Assembly: GCA_934487205.1 (NCBI GenBank)
Contig: CAKSRS010000037.1
Location: 1 to 27,486, forward strand
DNA: 27,486 nt
Direction of reading: 5' to 3'
DNA from: an uncultured Clostridia bacterium
Lineage (GTDB): Bacteria; Bacillota; Clostridia; UBA1381
Below the pieces are notes generated by a model, which ran no database searches, was not told the origin of the DNA, and saw only the letters and a list, made by a program, of their open reading frames with translations. Below are positions 8,215-16,921 of this stretch, piece by piece (position 1 is the first letter of the stretch; every line of letters begins with the position of its first letter). The position numbers were made by a program, and so were the translations under genes.

Positions 8215-9072
8215 TTATGCAGTTTCACGAAAGCCGCGGCCGCAAACATCACTCGTATTGCTGATAATCATAAATGCACGGCTGTCAAGATTTTTTATAT
8301 ATCTTTTCAGCATAACTGCCTGTTTGCGCTTAAGCGCAACAAGAAATACTGTTTTTTTGTCATTTTTATATGCGCCTTCGTACGCTTCGCTGACCGTTGC
8401 CGATTTATGCAATGTTTCAGTAATAAATCTGCGTACGTCCTCCTCATGTTCGGGCGGCACAATCACGGTACAGTATTTGGATAAATTTATGCTTTCCAGC
8501 AAATTATTAACCAAAAATACCTTTGACAAAAATCCCAAAATTGAAAACAGCCATGTTTCAACGCCGAATACAAAAGCCGTTGACATCACAATGACAATAT
8601 CCGATATAAAAAGCGCTTTTGAGATATTAATTTTGGCGTATTTTTTTATTACCATTGCCACAATATCGGTACCGCCCGTTGACGCGTCCTCATTGAACAA
8701 GAGCGCACTTCCTCCCGCCGGCATCAAAATTGCAAATACAAGTTCCAAAACCGGCTGCGTCGTGAGTGGTCTTGACATCGGACATACCCGTTCCAAAAGA
8801 TAAATCAGCAAGGACATAAGCATGCTGCAGTAAACTGTTTTTATTCCGAAACTTTTTCCTATAATTATAAATCCGATAATCAATAATGATACGTTTATAA
8901 TCATTACAAATGTACCGGGTGAAAGTCCGGGGATAAGCGCGCCCAAAACAACAGATATTCCGCTTACGCCGCCGGTAGAAAAATTATTCGGGAATTTAAA
9001 GAAGTATATCCCCACCGACATCATCACGGCGCCTAAAGTTAAAATCATGAATTCTCTAATTTTTTCTTTCAT
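8215..9072 (-). CDS. YitT family membrane protein
   Basis: Integral membrane protein of the YitT/DUF161 family with a C-terminal cytoplasmic DUF2179 domain, 285 residues. Five or so hydrophobic segments occupy roughly residues 8-170; the family's glycine-rich stretches NFSTGGVSGIS and EDASTGGTDI are present, and the soluble tail (about 210-275) fits DUF2179. Transport or export has been proposed for relatives, but no substrate is established. Its ATG overlaps the DUF6062 stop by 4 bp (9069-9072), indicating coupling inside the operon. Confidence 0.9.
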   Translation of the reverse strand: MKEKIREFMILTLGAVMMSVGIYFFKFPNNFSTGGVSGISVVLGALIPGLSPGTFVMIINVSLLIIGFIIIGKSFGIKTVYCSMLMSLLIYLLERVCPMSRPLTTQPVLELVFAILMPAGGSALLFNEDASTGGTDIVAMVIKKYAKINISKALFISDIVIVMSTAFVFGVETWLFSILGFLSKVFLVNNLLESINLSKYCTVIVPPEHEEDVRRFITETLHKSATVSEAYEGAYKNDKKTVFLVALKRKQAVMLKRYIKNLDSRAFMIISNTSDVCGRGFRETA

Positions 9073-9761
9073 GACTGCTCTCCTTCATTTTCTATATATC
9101 CTGTCAGTTTTTCCACCGTGCGCAGCGGCGCATCTTTTGCATTTCCCCACTCCATATCCTTATTGCGATAATCAAATTTCAGGGTGAAACGATGAATATC
9201 CTCTTTTAACTTTTCAAGGGCTTTTGCCTCAACTTGACCAAGAGCCGTCAGGAACTTCAAATCATCGGTCTTTTGATACAGCCTATCAAAATGCGGCAGG
9301 CAAAATCCTTTTGACTTCGCCATTTTTTCTCTGAACTCTCCGTCCTCTTTCCACATTTCGATAAGAACTCGGCAATATCTGTCCATTGTGTTGTTTACTT
9401 TATCGCACACCATGCAAGATGAAACAAGCTGCGTGCATGACGGTTTCGATTTTTTGAACAGTCCGTGTGCTTTTTCCGGGTTTTGCATTTGAGATATTTT
9501 TTGGCGCACAGTATCAAGATGTGTGTCCAAAACAAGCGCAAGCGGCAATTTATTTTGCGCCGCAAACAGTTGGTTGAAATGTTTATTGCAAAATCCTTTT
9601 TCATTAGACAGTTCTCTATGGTCAGGCTCCATCATTGCCGCGCCGAGTTCATACTCAACAGCGTCGCTTTCGAGCTTTTTTTCAATAAAACACAGCGGAC
9701 ATTCACAATCCGATTCATATGCTTCATTTATCGGTATAGTATAAATTTTCTCTTTCATCAT
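9069..9761 (-). CDS. DUF6062 family protein with duplicated CxxC/CxxH pattern
   Basis: I assign this 230-residue soluble protein to DUF6062 from its overall pattern; no function is known. The cysteines are arranged twice in the same way: C21-x2-C24 with C58-x2-H61, then C116-x2-C119 with C154-x2-H157. Each second half is preceded by KGFC. This points to an internal duplication and two metal sites (zinc or possibly iron-sulfur), which is inference. It overlaps the genes on both sides by 4 bp (ATGATG at the upstream junction), so it is tightly coupled to the TM1266-type gene and yitT. Confidence 0.8.
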   Translation of the reverse strand: MMKEKIYTIPINEAYESDCECPLCFIEKKLESDAVEYELGAAMMEPDHRELSNEKGFCNKHFNQLFAAQNKLPLALVLDTHLDTVRQKISQMQNPEKAHGLFKKSKPSCTQLVSSCMVCDKVNNTMDRYCRVLIEMWKEDGEFREKMAKSKGFCLPHFDRLYQKTDDLKFLTALGQVEAKALEKLKEDIHRFTLKFDYRNKDMEWGNAKDAPLRTVEKLTGYIENEGEQS

Positions 9762-10012
9762 TCATTATCCAACTTTGCGTAAACCGTCTTTGAAGTCACT
9801 CCCGGCAGCATGCCGATTTTCCCCGACAGTGTGCTTATCGTGTCGCTCGGTGCGTCGATGGCGATACTGATAACCGACACGCCGCGTTTTTTATACGGCA
9901 CACCCATTCTGCCTATAATAAAATCAGCATACCCGTGCAGCAGAGCATTGAGTTCTGCCACCGAGTCTGAATTTTCTACAACAATCCCTATAAGTGCTAC
10001 TCTGTTTTCCAT
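9758..10012 (-). CDS. TM1266 family putative iron-only hydrogenase regulator
   Basis: 84-residue protein matching the small TM1266 family, an ACT-like/ferredoxin-like fold usually found beside [FeFe]-hydrogenase maturation genes. Visible traits are the N-terminal strand RVALIGIVVENSD, the central IIGRMGVPYKKRGVSVISIAIDA and the GMLPGVTSKTVYAK end. It is 15 bp downstream of argS and overlaps DUF6062. No hydrogenase or HydEFG gene is in the window, so the regulatory role rests on the family name only. Confidence 0.85.
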   Translation of the reverse strand: MENRVALIGIVVENSDSVAELNALLHGYADFIIGRMGVPYKKRGVSVISIAIDAPSDTISTLSGKIGMLPGVTSKTVYAKLDNE

Positions 10013-10027
10013 AATTATCCTCCCATG

Positions 10028-11725
10028 CTACATAGTCTCAACAGTTTCGATACCCAAAAGTCCGAGTGCGGATTTAATAACCTCGCAGCTTGCTTTAACA
10101 AGCGCAAGACGTGCATTGCGAACTTCCGGCGCGACGTCCTCCTTCAAAATCGGACAATTGTTATAAAACTTATTAAACAGCCGGGAAAGATTTGTTACAT
10201 ATCTGTTTACGTAAAACGGTTCATTTTTGTCCGCTGCGTCAATTACTGCATCGCGATATGCGTTAAGCTGTGTTACGAGCGCGTATTCTTCGTCCGATGT
10301 TACCTGTGAGAAGTCTGCTTTTCCCGTCATCTCACCGCTGCGGCGCAGAATACTTCTGCCGCGCGCGTAACTGTACTGAACATACGGAGCGGATTCACCC
10401 TCAAAATCAAGCATACTGTCCCAGCTGAAGATTATATCCTTTTCACGCGAATTTTTTAAAAACGAATACAAAATCGCGCCGATTCCAATTTTCTTTGCAA
10501 CTTCTTCTTTGTTTTCCATTTCCGGACTGTTTTGGGTGATGATTTCAAGTGTCTTTTGGATTGATTCGTTCAAAACGTCTTCCAAAAATACAACGTCACC
10601 GTGCCGCGTCGACAGTTTTTTGTCCGGGAATTTTACCAATCCGAATCCGACATGTTCGCACCCGTCTGCCCAATCCCAGCCGGCTTTTTTCATTACGGCA
10701 AAAATTTGCTTAAAGTGGAGCGCCTGCGGAATACCGACAACATAAATATTTTTATAAAAATCATATGTGCGCTTACGATATAGCGCCGCCGCAATATCGC
10801 GCGTCGCATAAATTGTTGCGCCGTCCGATTTCAGTATAATGCACGGCGGAATGTTGAGCTCCGACAAATCTACAACCTGAGCGCCGTTACTTTCGACCAA
10901 AAGTCCCTTTTCTTTAAGAATATCAACGACTTCGGGCATTTTATCCGAATAAAAACTTTCGCCCGCATATGAATCAAAGTTTACGCCCAGCATGTCATAC
11001 ACGCGTTTAAATTCAACAAGACTCAAATCGCGGAAATGCTGCCAAAGCGCCGTTGTTTCCGGTTCGCCTTCTTCAAGCTTTTTAAAATATTCCCTCGCCT
11101 CGTCCTCAAGTTCCGGGTGTCTTTCCGCTTCTTCATGAAATTTCACGTAAATCTTTAAAAGTTCATTAATCGGATCCTTTTCGATTACATCTTTATCGCC
11201 CCAGCGCTTGTATGCACAAATCAGCTTGCCGAATTGCGTTCCCCAATCGCCGAGATGGTTAAGCTTTACCGTTTTATAACCAAGCTGACGGTATATGCGC
11301 TCGAGTGAATTACCCAAAGCGGTGGAAAACAAATGTCCGATATGAAACGGTTTTGCAATATTCGGTGATGAATATTCAACAAGTACCGTTTTTCCTGCGC
11401 CCATATCGGATTTACCGTAATCGGCGCCTTCTTTTTCTATTTCGCCGATAACCGATTCGGTAAAACCCGCACGATTGTAGAAAAAATTCAAATATCCGCC
11501 GACTGCCTCTACTTTTGCCAAATGTTCATCGCAAGACAGATTTTCCGCAAGATTTTTTGCAATAATCGGCGGTGCCATTCTCATGGTTTTCGCCAGAACG
11601 AAACACGGAAATGCCAAATCACCCAATTTCTGTTCCGGCGGAATTTCAACCGCATTCGCAATCTGGCTTCTGTCCAGCTGCGTTATTTCTGCTATTTTGT
11701 CAATTGTATATTCTTTGTAATTCAT
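10028..11725 (-). CDS. argS: Arginyl-tRNA synthetase
   Basis: Class I aminoacyl-tRNA synthetase charging tRNA-Arg; 565 residues, normal length. An N-terminal additional domain (about 1-90) is followed by the HIGH box in PNIAKPFHIGHL, a KMSKS-equivalent loop KKLSTRHGD (the usual degenerate form in ArgRS), and a C-terminal DALR anticodon-binding domain ending at LLGIETVETM, near-invariant in the family. ATG 11725 is chosen because AGGGAG lies 5 nt upstream; an in-frame ATG at 11740 would place that site inside the gene. It is 18 bp downstream of the thioredoxin-like gene. Confidence 0.97.
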   Translation of the reverse strand: MNYKEYTIDKIAEITQLDRSQIANAVEIPPEQKLGDLAFPCFVLAKTMRMAPPIIAKNLAENLSCDEHLAKVEAVGGYLNFFYNRAGFTESVIGEIEKEGADYGKSDMGAGKTVLVEYSSPNIAKPFHIGHLFSTALGNSLERIYRQLGYKTVKLNHLGDWGTQFGKLICAYKRWGDKDVIEKDPINELLKIYVKFHEEAERHPELEDEAREYFKKLEEGEPETTALWQHFRDLSLVEFKRVYDMLGVNFDSYAGESFYSDKMPEVVDILKEKGLLVESNGAQVVDLSELNIPPCIILKSDGATIYATRDIAAALYRKRTYDFYKNIYVVGIPQALHFKQIFAVMKKAGWDWADGCEHVGFGLVKFPDKKLSTRHGDVVFLEDVLNESIQKTLEIITQNSPEMENKEEVAKKIGIGAILYSFLKNSREKDIIFSWDSMLDFEGESAPYVQYSYARGRSILRRSGEMTGKADFSQVTSDEEYALVTQLNAYRDAVIDAADKNEPFYVNRYVTNLSRLFNKFYNNCPILKEDVAPEVRNARLALVKASCEVIKSALGLLGIETVETM

Positions 11726-11743
11726 AATATCTCCCTTCATTCG

Positions 11744-12148
11744 TTATTCCGGTTTATTAAGTACATTATCAATAGCGCTCTTGAGTTTATCGTAATCGTT
11801 CGTTTTAAACATAAAACTGTCGATATCACCGTTTTCATCGAGCATAATCAATGCCGGCGTATTATCCTTTACAGGGAAATCCGACAAAAGTTTCTCGTCC
11901 TTATCCACATTGCGCACTTCAAACTCAACCTTACCGATATATTCTTTTTCCAGACATTCCAGCGTTTGCGACGTGGTTTTGTCCGTTTCGTCGTTATCGG
12001 TAACAAAGTACATGAATACCGGCATGCCGACGGCGTCAACGCCCTTCGGAGCAGTTTTGCTGACATTTGGCGCAATAATTACGGCAATGATTAATACCGA
12101 CGCCGCAATTGCCGTCAACAGTGAAATTACAGCTTTTTTGTTAGTCAT
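11744..12148 (-). CDS. Membrane-anchored thioredoxin-like protein lacking CxxC
   Basis: 134 residues: a single N-terminal membrane segment (about 7-27) and an outward-facing domain that looks like a thioredoxin fold. The strand PVFMYFVT is followed, where the CxxC active site should be, by DNDETDKTTSQ without cysteines. The later VEFEVRNVDKDEKLL strand and the cis-proline-like NTPALIMLDENG agree with the fold. It should therefore have no thiol redox activity. The fold is inferred from pattern only. AGGTGAT precedes the ATG, which overlaps the end of trmFO by 8 bp; argS follows 18 bp downstream. Confidence 0.75.
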   Translation of the reverse strand: MTNKKAVISLLTAIAASVLIIAVIIAPNVSKTAPKGVDAVGMPVFMYFVTDNDETDKTTSQTLECLEKEYIGKVEFEVRNVDKDEKLLSDFPVKDNTPALIMLDENGDIDSFMFKTNDYDKLKSAIDNVLNKPE

Positions 12149-13448
12149 TATATATCACCTGTCCTTTCACGATTTCCAGCGCACGATTTGCTATTGCACC
12201 GTATCGTTCCTGTTTATTTTTTATCCGTCTGTCGAGTGACTCTATTATCCCGAAATTCGCGTTCATAGGCTGCAGTTTCTCTATGCCTTCGTTGGAGATA
12301 TACAGTGGCAGCGCACCTATCGAGGTTTTTGGACTCGGCTCAAACATAGGCTCGCCTTTCAGCAATTTCGCCATATTGTATCCCGCCAAAATGCCCGATG
12401 ATGCCGACTCCACATATCCCTCAACGCCGGTTATCTGCCCCGCAAAAAAGATTTTGGGGAATTTTTTCATTTGATAATACCTATTAAGTACACGCGGTGC
12501 GTCAATATATGTGTTGCGATGCATAACACCGTAACGCACAAATTCGGCATTTTCAAGTCCCGGAATCATGGAAAACACGCGTTTCTGCTCGCCCCATTTT
12601 AAATTGGTCTGAAATCCGACAAGATTATAAATCGTTGCCGCCCGATTATCCTGGCGCAGCTGCACAACCGCATATGCATCATCCTTGCCGGTTTTGGGAT
12701 TTTTAAGTCCAACCGGCTTCAGCGGCCCGAACAGAAGTGTCTGCTCCCCGCGTTTTGCCATTACTTCTACCGGCATACAGCCTTCAAAAACACTGCTGTT
12801 TTCAAAATCCTTCAAATCCGCCGTCTCCGCATTTATAAGCGCCGTATAAAACCTTTCATATTGCTCTTTTGTCATAGGACAATTGATGTAATCCGCTGTT
12901 CCGCGGTCGTAACGCGCACCGTAGAATACCTTGTCCATATCTATGCTGTCCTTTTCCACAACCGGCGCTGCGGCATCGAAAAAGTACAGCCCCTCGCTGC
13001 CTGTAAGTTCGGCAACGGCTGATGACAGTCCGTCCGATGTCAGCGGCCCTGTTGCAACAATTGTGTACTCGTCGGGATTTATTGCGGTTATTTCCTCATT
13101 ATTTACCGTAATCAGCGGATTTTCTCGTATCAGCTTGGTCACGTAATCGGAAAAAATGTCTCTGTCAACAGCAAGCGCTCCGCCTGCCGGAACACGCGAT
13201 ACATCAGCTGCGCGCATTATGACCGAATCAAACAGGCGCATTTCCTCTTTTAAAAGTCCGCACGCGTTTTCTATCCTGTCCGCTTTAAGTGAATTTGAGC
13301 ACACAAGCTCACAAAATTTTTCGCTGTGGTGCGCCGGCGAAAATTTTTTCGGTTTCATTTCGCAAAGTTCCGCATTAATTCCGTGTTTGGCAAGCTGATA
13401 CGCCGCCTCACACCCGGCAAGCCCCGCACCGATTACCCGTACCGTCAT
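12141..13448 (-). CDS. trmFO: Folate-dependent tRNA (uracil-54) methyltransferase TrmFO
   Basis: Flavoprotein that makes ribothymidine at position 54 of tRNA using methylenetetrahydrofolate and reduced FAD. At 435 residues it is of normal length. The FAD-binding motif VIGAGLAGCEAAYQLA opens the protein, followed by CEMKP, the HHSEKFCELVCSNSLK stretch with conserved cysteines, and C-terminal GQITGVEGYVESASSGILAG. The ATG overlaps the topA stop by 4 bp. dprA-topA-trmFO order is common in Firmicutes. It needs folate, and the folate importer lies nearby, though in a separate transcription unit. Confidence 0.96.
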   Translation of the reverse strand: MTVRVIGAGLAGCEAAYQLAKHGINAELCEMKPKKFSPAHHSEKFCELVCSNSLKADRIENACGLLKEEMRLFDSVIMRAADVSRVPAGGALAVDRDIFSDYVTKLIRENPLITVNNEEITAINPDEYTIVATGPLTSDGLSSAVAELTGSEGLYFFDAAAPVVEKDSIDMDKVFYGARYDRGTADYINCPMTKEQYERFYTALINAETADLKDFENSSVFEGCMPVEVMAKRGEQTLLFGPLKPVGLKNPKTGKDDAYAVVQLRQDNRAATIYNLVGFQTNLKWGEQKRVFSMIPGLENAEFVRYGVMHRNTYIDAPRVLNRYYQMKKFPKIFFAGQITGVEGYVESASSGILAGYNMAKLLKGEPMFEPSPKTSIGALPLYISNEGIEKLQPMNANFGIIESLDRRIKNKQERYGAIANRALEIVKGQVIYND

Positions 13449-15523
13449 TTACTCTTTTTCCTTTCCGGTTTTCTTTCATATTTGCAATTTTCATTTGAAC
13501 AGTAAATCTTTGCATTTTTTCCTGTACGTTTAAATAATATACTGCCGCATTCCGGACACTTTTCCTTTTTTACCGGTTCGTCCCATGCCATAAAATCACA
13601 TTTCGGGTTGTTTTCGCAGCCGTAATACGTTTTACCCTTTTTGGATTTTTTAACAAGAATTTCGCCGCCGCATTTCGGGCATTTTACGCCCGTTTCATGG
13701 CGGATTGCTTTTGTATTTTTACATTCCGGATATCCGGGACAGGCAAGGAATTTGCCGAATTTACTTATTTTGTATACCATTTTTCTGCCGCATTTTTCAC
13801 ATACAACGTCAGATTCTTCGTCCTTTATTTTTACCTTTTCAATGGCTTTCTGTGCCTTTTCAAGATTATCGGCAAACTCAGGATAGAAATCGTCTAAAAC
13901 TTTTTTCCATTCCAACTTTCCGTCCTCAACGCCGTCAAGCTCCTGCTCCATTCCGGCTGTAAAGTCGATATCAACTATATCCTTAAAATGTTTTTTCATT
14001 ATATCCGTTGTTATAATGCCGAGTTCGGTCGGAACGAGCTGTTTCTTTATTCTGCGTACATATCCGCGGGATATAATCGTCGTTATTGTCGGCGCATAGG
14101 TACTCGGTCTGCCTATTCCGTTTTCCTCAAGCGCATGTACAAGCGCCGCCTCCGAATATCGTGCGGGCGGTTTTGTAAAGTGCTGTGCCGAATCAATATC
14201 TTTTATTTCCAGAATTTCGCCTTCTTCAAGCGCCGGGAGAGCTTTATCCTTTTCCTTTGCAGCGTCACTGCCCTCAACATACACAACCATAAATCCTTTG
14301 AATTTTACCTGCGAACCGCTTGCACGGAATGTGTGCGTTCCCGACGTTAATGATGCAGTTTCACTATCATAAACGGCTGCCGACATCTGACATGCCGCAA
14401 ATCGTTCCCAAATAAGTTTATACAGTTTATACTGGTCGTTTGTAAGTTTATCCTTTATATCGTCCGGCTTTATATTAATGCTCGTCGGGCGGATTGCCTC
14501 GTGCGCGTCCTGAGAATTTTTACCGGATTTATATTGGCGCGGACGAACATATTCCTTCCCGTATGTGCTTGTTAAAAATCCAATTGCCTCGCGCTGTGCT
14601 TCCGTTGATATTCTGAGCGAGTCGGTTCTCATGTAAGTTATCAGACCGACCGTGCCGAGTTTACCGCCTATATTAACGCCTTCATACAGTACCTGTGCCG
14701 TCTGCATGGTTTTCTGCGTAGAAAATCCGATTTTCCGCGATGCGTCCTGTTGAAGCGTACTTGTTGTAAACGGCGGCGGCGGATTTTTGGTAATGTCACC
14801 TTTTTTTATGTTTGTAACGGTAAGCTGTTTAACGTCCGATGCAATTTTATCCGCTTCTTCGCGGCAAGTAAGTTCGGTCTCTTTGCCGTTTTCGCCGAAA
14901 TATTTTGCCGAAAACTCTTTTCTTCCCTTTTTATATACCGCGTCAACCGTCCAAAATTCCTTTGGAACAAAATTTTCAATTTCTTCCTCGCGGTCGCAAA
15001 TCATTCTTGTTGCCACCGATTGTACGCGTCCCGCAGACAAGCCACGCTTTACTTTTTCCCACAGTATCGGACTGATTTTGTAGCCTACAACACGATCCAG
15101 TATACGGCGCGCCTGCTGCGCGTTTACCAGATTCATATTTATTGAACGCGGCTCCTTTATGGCAGCCTTGACGGCATTTTTGGTAATTTCATTAAATGTT
15201 ACGCGGCAATCGGAATTTAAATCTATATTCAATGCGCGCGCAAGATGCCAGCTTATAGCTTCTCCCTCACGGTCAGGGTCGGTTGCGAGATACACAATAT
15301 CTGCGCCCTTTGCTTGTTTTTTCAGTTTAGTCAGCAGTTCGCCCTTGCCGCGGATTGTGATATATTTCGGTTCAAAGTCATGTTCAACATCAACGCCGAG
15401 CTGACTTTTCGGTAAATCGATGATATGTCCCATCGACGCCGTGACTTCATAGTCTTTACCCAGGTACTTCTTTATTGTCCCCGCCTTTGCAGGTGACTCC
15501 ACAATTAAAAGTTTCTTTGCCAT
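13445..15523 (-). CDS. topA: DNA topoisomerase I (type IA)
   Basis: Relaxes negative supercoils through a 5'-phosphotyrosine intermediate. The 692-residue protein begins with the Toprim domain (AKKLLIVESPAKAGTIKKYL; TDPDREGEA), carries the active tyrosine in VGLITYMRTDS, and ends in three C4 zinc ribbons (CEKC...C, CPKC...C, CPEC...C) and a basic tail. ATG 15523 is chosen over an in-frame upstream start at 15628 because GGAGGA lies just before it and the Toprim motif then starts at residue 2. It lies 13 bp after dprA. Confidence 0.97.
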   Translation of the reverse strand: MAKKLLIVESPAKAGTIKKYLGKDYEVTASMGHIIDLPKSQLGVDVEHDFEPKYITIRGKGELLTKLKKQAKGADIVYLATDPDREGEAISWHLARALNIDLNSDCRVTFNEITKNAVKAAIKEPRSINMNLVNAQQARRILDRVVGYKISPILWEKVKRGLSAGRVQSVATRMICDREEEIENFVPKEFWTVDAVYKKGRKEFSAKYFGENGKETELTCREEADKIASDVKQLTVTNIKKGDITKNPPPPFTTSTLQQDASRKIGFSTQKTMQTAQVLYEGVNIGGKLGTVGLITYMRTDSLRISTEAQREAIGFLTSTYGKEYVRPRQYKSGKNSQDAHEAIRPTSINIKPDDIKDKLTNDQYKLYKLIWERFAACQMSAAVYDSETASLTSGTHTFRASGSQVKFKGFMVVYVEGSDAAKEKDKALPALEEGEILEIKDIDSAQHFTKPPARYSEAALVHALEENGIGRPSTYAPTITTIISRGYVRRIKKQLVPTELGIITTDIMKKHFKDIVDIDFTAGMEQELDGVEDGKLEWKKVLDDFYPEFADNLEKAQKAIEKVKIKDEESDVVCEKCGRKMVYKISKFGKFLACPGYPECKNTKAIRHETGVKCPKCGGEILVKKSKKGKTYYGCENNPKCDFMAWDEPVKKEKCPECGSILFKRTGKNAKIYCSNENCKYERKPERKKSK

Positions 15524-15536
15524 ATAGTCCTCCGTT

Positions 15537-16709
15537 TTATATGTTAATTTTATAGTTATTTCCCGGGATTTTCTGAATAAATCCGCTGAATTCGAGCATT
15601 GATAATATTGACATAAGCTCCGATACATCTATCCCACTTTCCCTTTTAATATCATCAATATGCATATTCCCTTCATTCAATAACATCATTATCTTCTTTT
15701 CGTCCTCGGAAAGAGCCGCATATTTTTTATCTGCAAGAGATATCTTAATTTCATTGTTTACCGGTTTTGGTTTATTATCTGCCGGTTTATTAAAAATTTT
15801 CTTTATAAGACTCTTTTCGGGTTTTTCTAGCTGCATGTGTTTTAACTCATATGAATATTCCGCAAGAATATCCCCCGCACATGTGGCGGGTTTTGCCATA
15901 TTGCACAAAAGCGCATTTGTTCCGGCTGAATTAGCCTTGAAAATACTTCCGGGAACTGCGAATATATCCTTGCCTTGCTCCAAAGCACACTTTGCCGTAA
16001 TCAGCGCGCCGCTGTTTGACGGGGCTTCAACAACGAGAACTCCCCGCGATATTCCGCTGATAATCCTGTTCCTGTACGGAAAATTAACTCCGCGCGGTTC
16101 CGTGCCCGGTGGGTATTCGGTTATCACGGCGCCGTGCTCTTTAATTCTTTCCATAACGTCGGCATTTTCCGGCGGATAAACAATATCAAGACCGCAGCCC
16201 AGTACCGCAATGGTTTTTGAACCGGCATTCATCGCAGATATAGCCGAAACCGTATCTATGCCGCGAGCCATTCCGCTGACGACCGTAACGCCGCTTTCCG
16301 CTAATCCCGGGCATATATGTTTCGCCGCGGCAATTCCGTAATCGGTACACTGTCTTGTTCCGACAACGGCGATTGTAAGGAGTCTGTCCCATTTCATTAT
16401 CTCGCCGCCCACATACAAAACATATGGCGGGTTATCAATTTTTCTGAGCAAGTCCGGAAAGCGCGGGTCATCAAATGTCAAAATTTCACCGCCAATTGCC
16501 TGCATTCTGTTAAGAACATGTTCAACCGTTTTCAGACTTTTATTCTTCAGATTTGCTTTCAGCATCGGTTTAAGTCCCGGAACTCCCGAAAAATCTTTAG
16601 CTGCAAATATATCGTCTATGGTGTCAAAATGTTCTGTAAGCGCCGTTATATCTGTGCTTTTTATACCCGGAATATTTGTCAGCCACAGCCAATTAATCAT
16701 GCTTTCCAC
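15537..16709 (-). CDS. dprA: DNA-processing protein DprA (Smf)
   Basis: Binds incoming single-stranded DNA and loads RecA during natural transformation; widespread even in non-competent species. A helical N-terminal SAM-like domain is followed by the Rossmann core: VGTRQCTDYG, GMARGID, LGCGLDIVYPPEN, TEYPPGTEP, FPYRNRIISGIS and VVEAPSNSGAL. A winged-helix C-terminal domain (about 325-390) completes it. I prefer the GTG at 16709, which has GGGGTGAT 3 nt upstream at ideal spacing; the ATG at 16700 is too far from that site but remains possible. It is the first gene of the long minus-strand operon. Confidence 0.93.
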   Translation of the reverse strand: MESMINWLWLTNIPGIKSTDITALTEHFDTIDDIFAAKDFSGVPGLKPMLKANLKNKSLKTVEHVLNRMQAIGGEILTFDDPRFPDLLRKIDNPPYVLYVGGEIMKWDRLLTIAVVGTRQCTDYGIAAAKHICPGLAESGVTVVSGMARGIDTVSAISAMNAGSKTIAVLGCGLDIVYPPENADVMERIKEHGAVITEYPPGTEPRGVNFPYRNRIISGISRGVLVVEAPSNSGALITAKCALEQGKDIFAVPGSIFKANSAGTNALLCNMAKPATCAGDILAEYSYELKHMQLEKPEKSLIKKIFNKPADNKPKPVNNEIKISLADKKYAALSEDEKKIMMLLNEGNMHIDDIKRESGIDVSELMSILSMLEFSGFIQKIPGNNYKINI

Positions 16710-16744
16710 TTTATCACCCCCGAAAAAAAAAATCCACAATTAAT

Positions 16745-16773
16745 ACATTACTACAAATTTGTCCGTTTGTCAA
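16745..16773 (-). promoter_or_regulatory. Promoter of the dprA-topA-trmFO-argS operon
   Basis: A perfect -35 TTGACA (16768-16773) and, 17 bp on, TAATGT (16745-16750), which keeps the three most conserved -10 positions (T1, A2, T6). The predicted start is near 16738, leaving a leader of about 29 nt before the GTG of dprA. The -35 is convincing; the -10 is weak. Confidence 0.6.
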
Positions 16774-16863
16774 AGGTTTTTTTATTTTTTCTATATAATA
16801 AGTAGAAAAAAATCAATTATTACATTTTTTTCTTCTCAAATATGCCATGTTTTATGCATAATA

Positions 16864-16909
16864 TAAAAAACTTTCCGTAAACGGATTTTTCTGCCGGTTA
16901 CGGAAAGTT
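16864..16909 (-). terminator. Terminator of the PRPP synthetase gene
   Basis: On the minus strand AACTTTCCGTAA and TTACGGAAAGTT form a 12-bp perfect stem around a GC-containing loop, followed by TTTTTTAT. It lies 12 bp after the end of the gene and isolates it from dprA. Confidence 0.92.
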
Positions 16910-16921
16910 CAAAATTTTAAA

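Noticed and set aside
7726..8484. A 252-codon open frame on the plus strand opposite the hydrolase and yitT genes
   Set aside because: It spans two well-supported minus-strand genes, has no ribosome binding site, and its composition (rich in Phe, Cys, Arg, Asn) is typical of an antisense shadow.
8258..8803. A 181-codon plus-strand frame inside yitT
   Set aside because: It is the reverse complement of membrane-protein codons; no start signal and no recognisable family.
11522..12094. A 190-codon plus-strand frame across argS and the thioredoxin-like gene
   Set aside because: It is antisense to two supported genes, without promoter or ribosome binding site.
15524..15628. A 35-residue N-terminal extension of topA
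   Set aside because: The Toprim motif normally begins within the first few residues, and a good ribosome binding site precedes ATG 15523.
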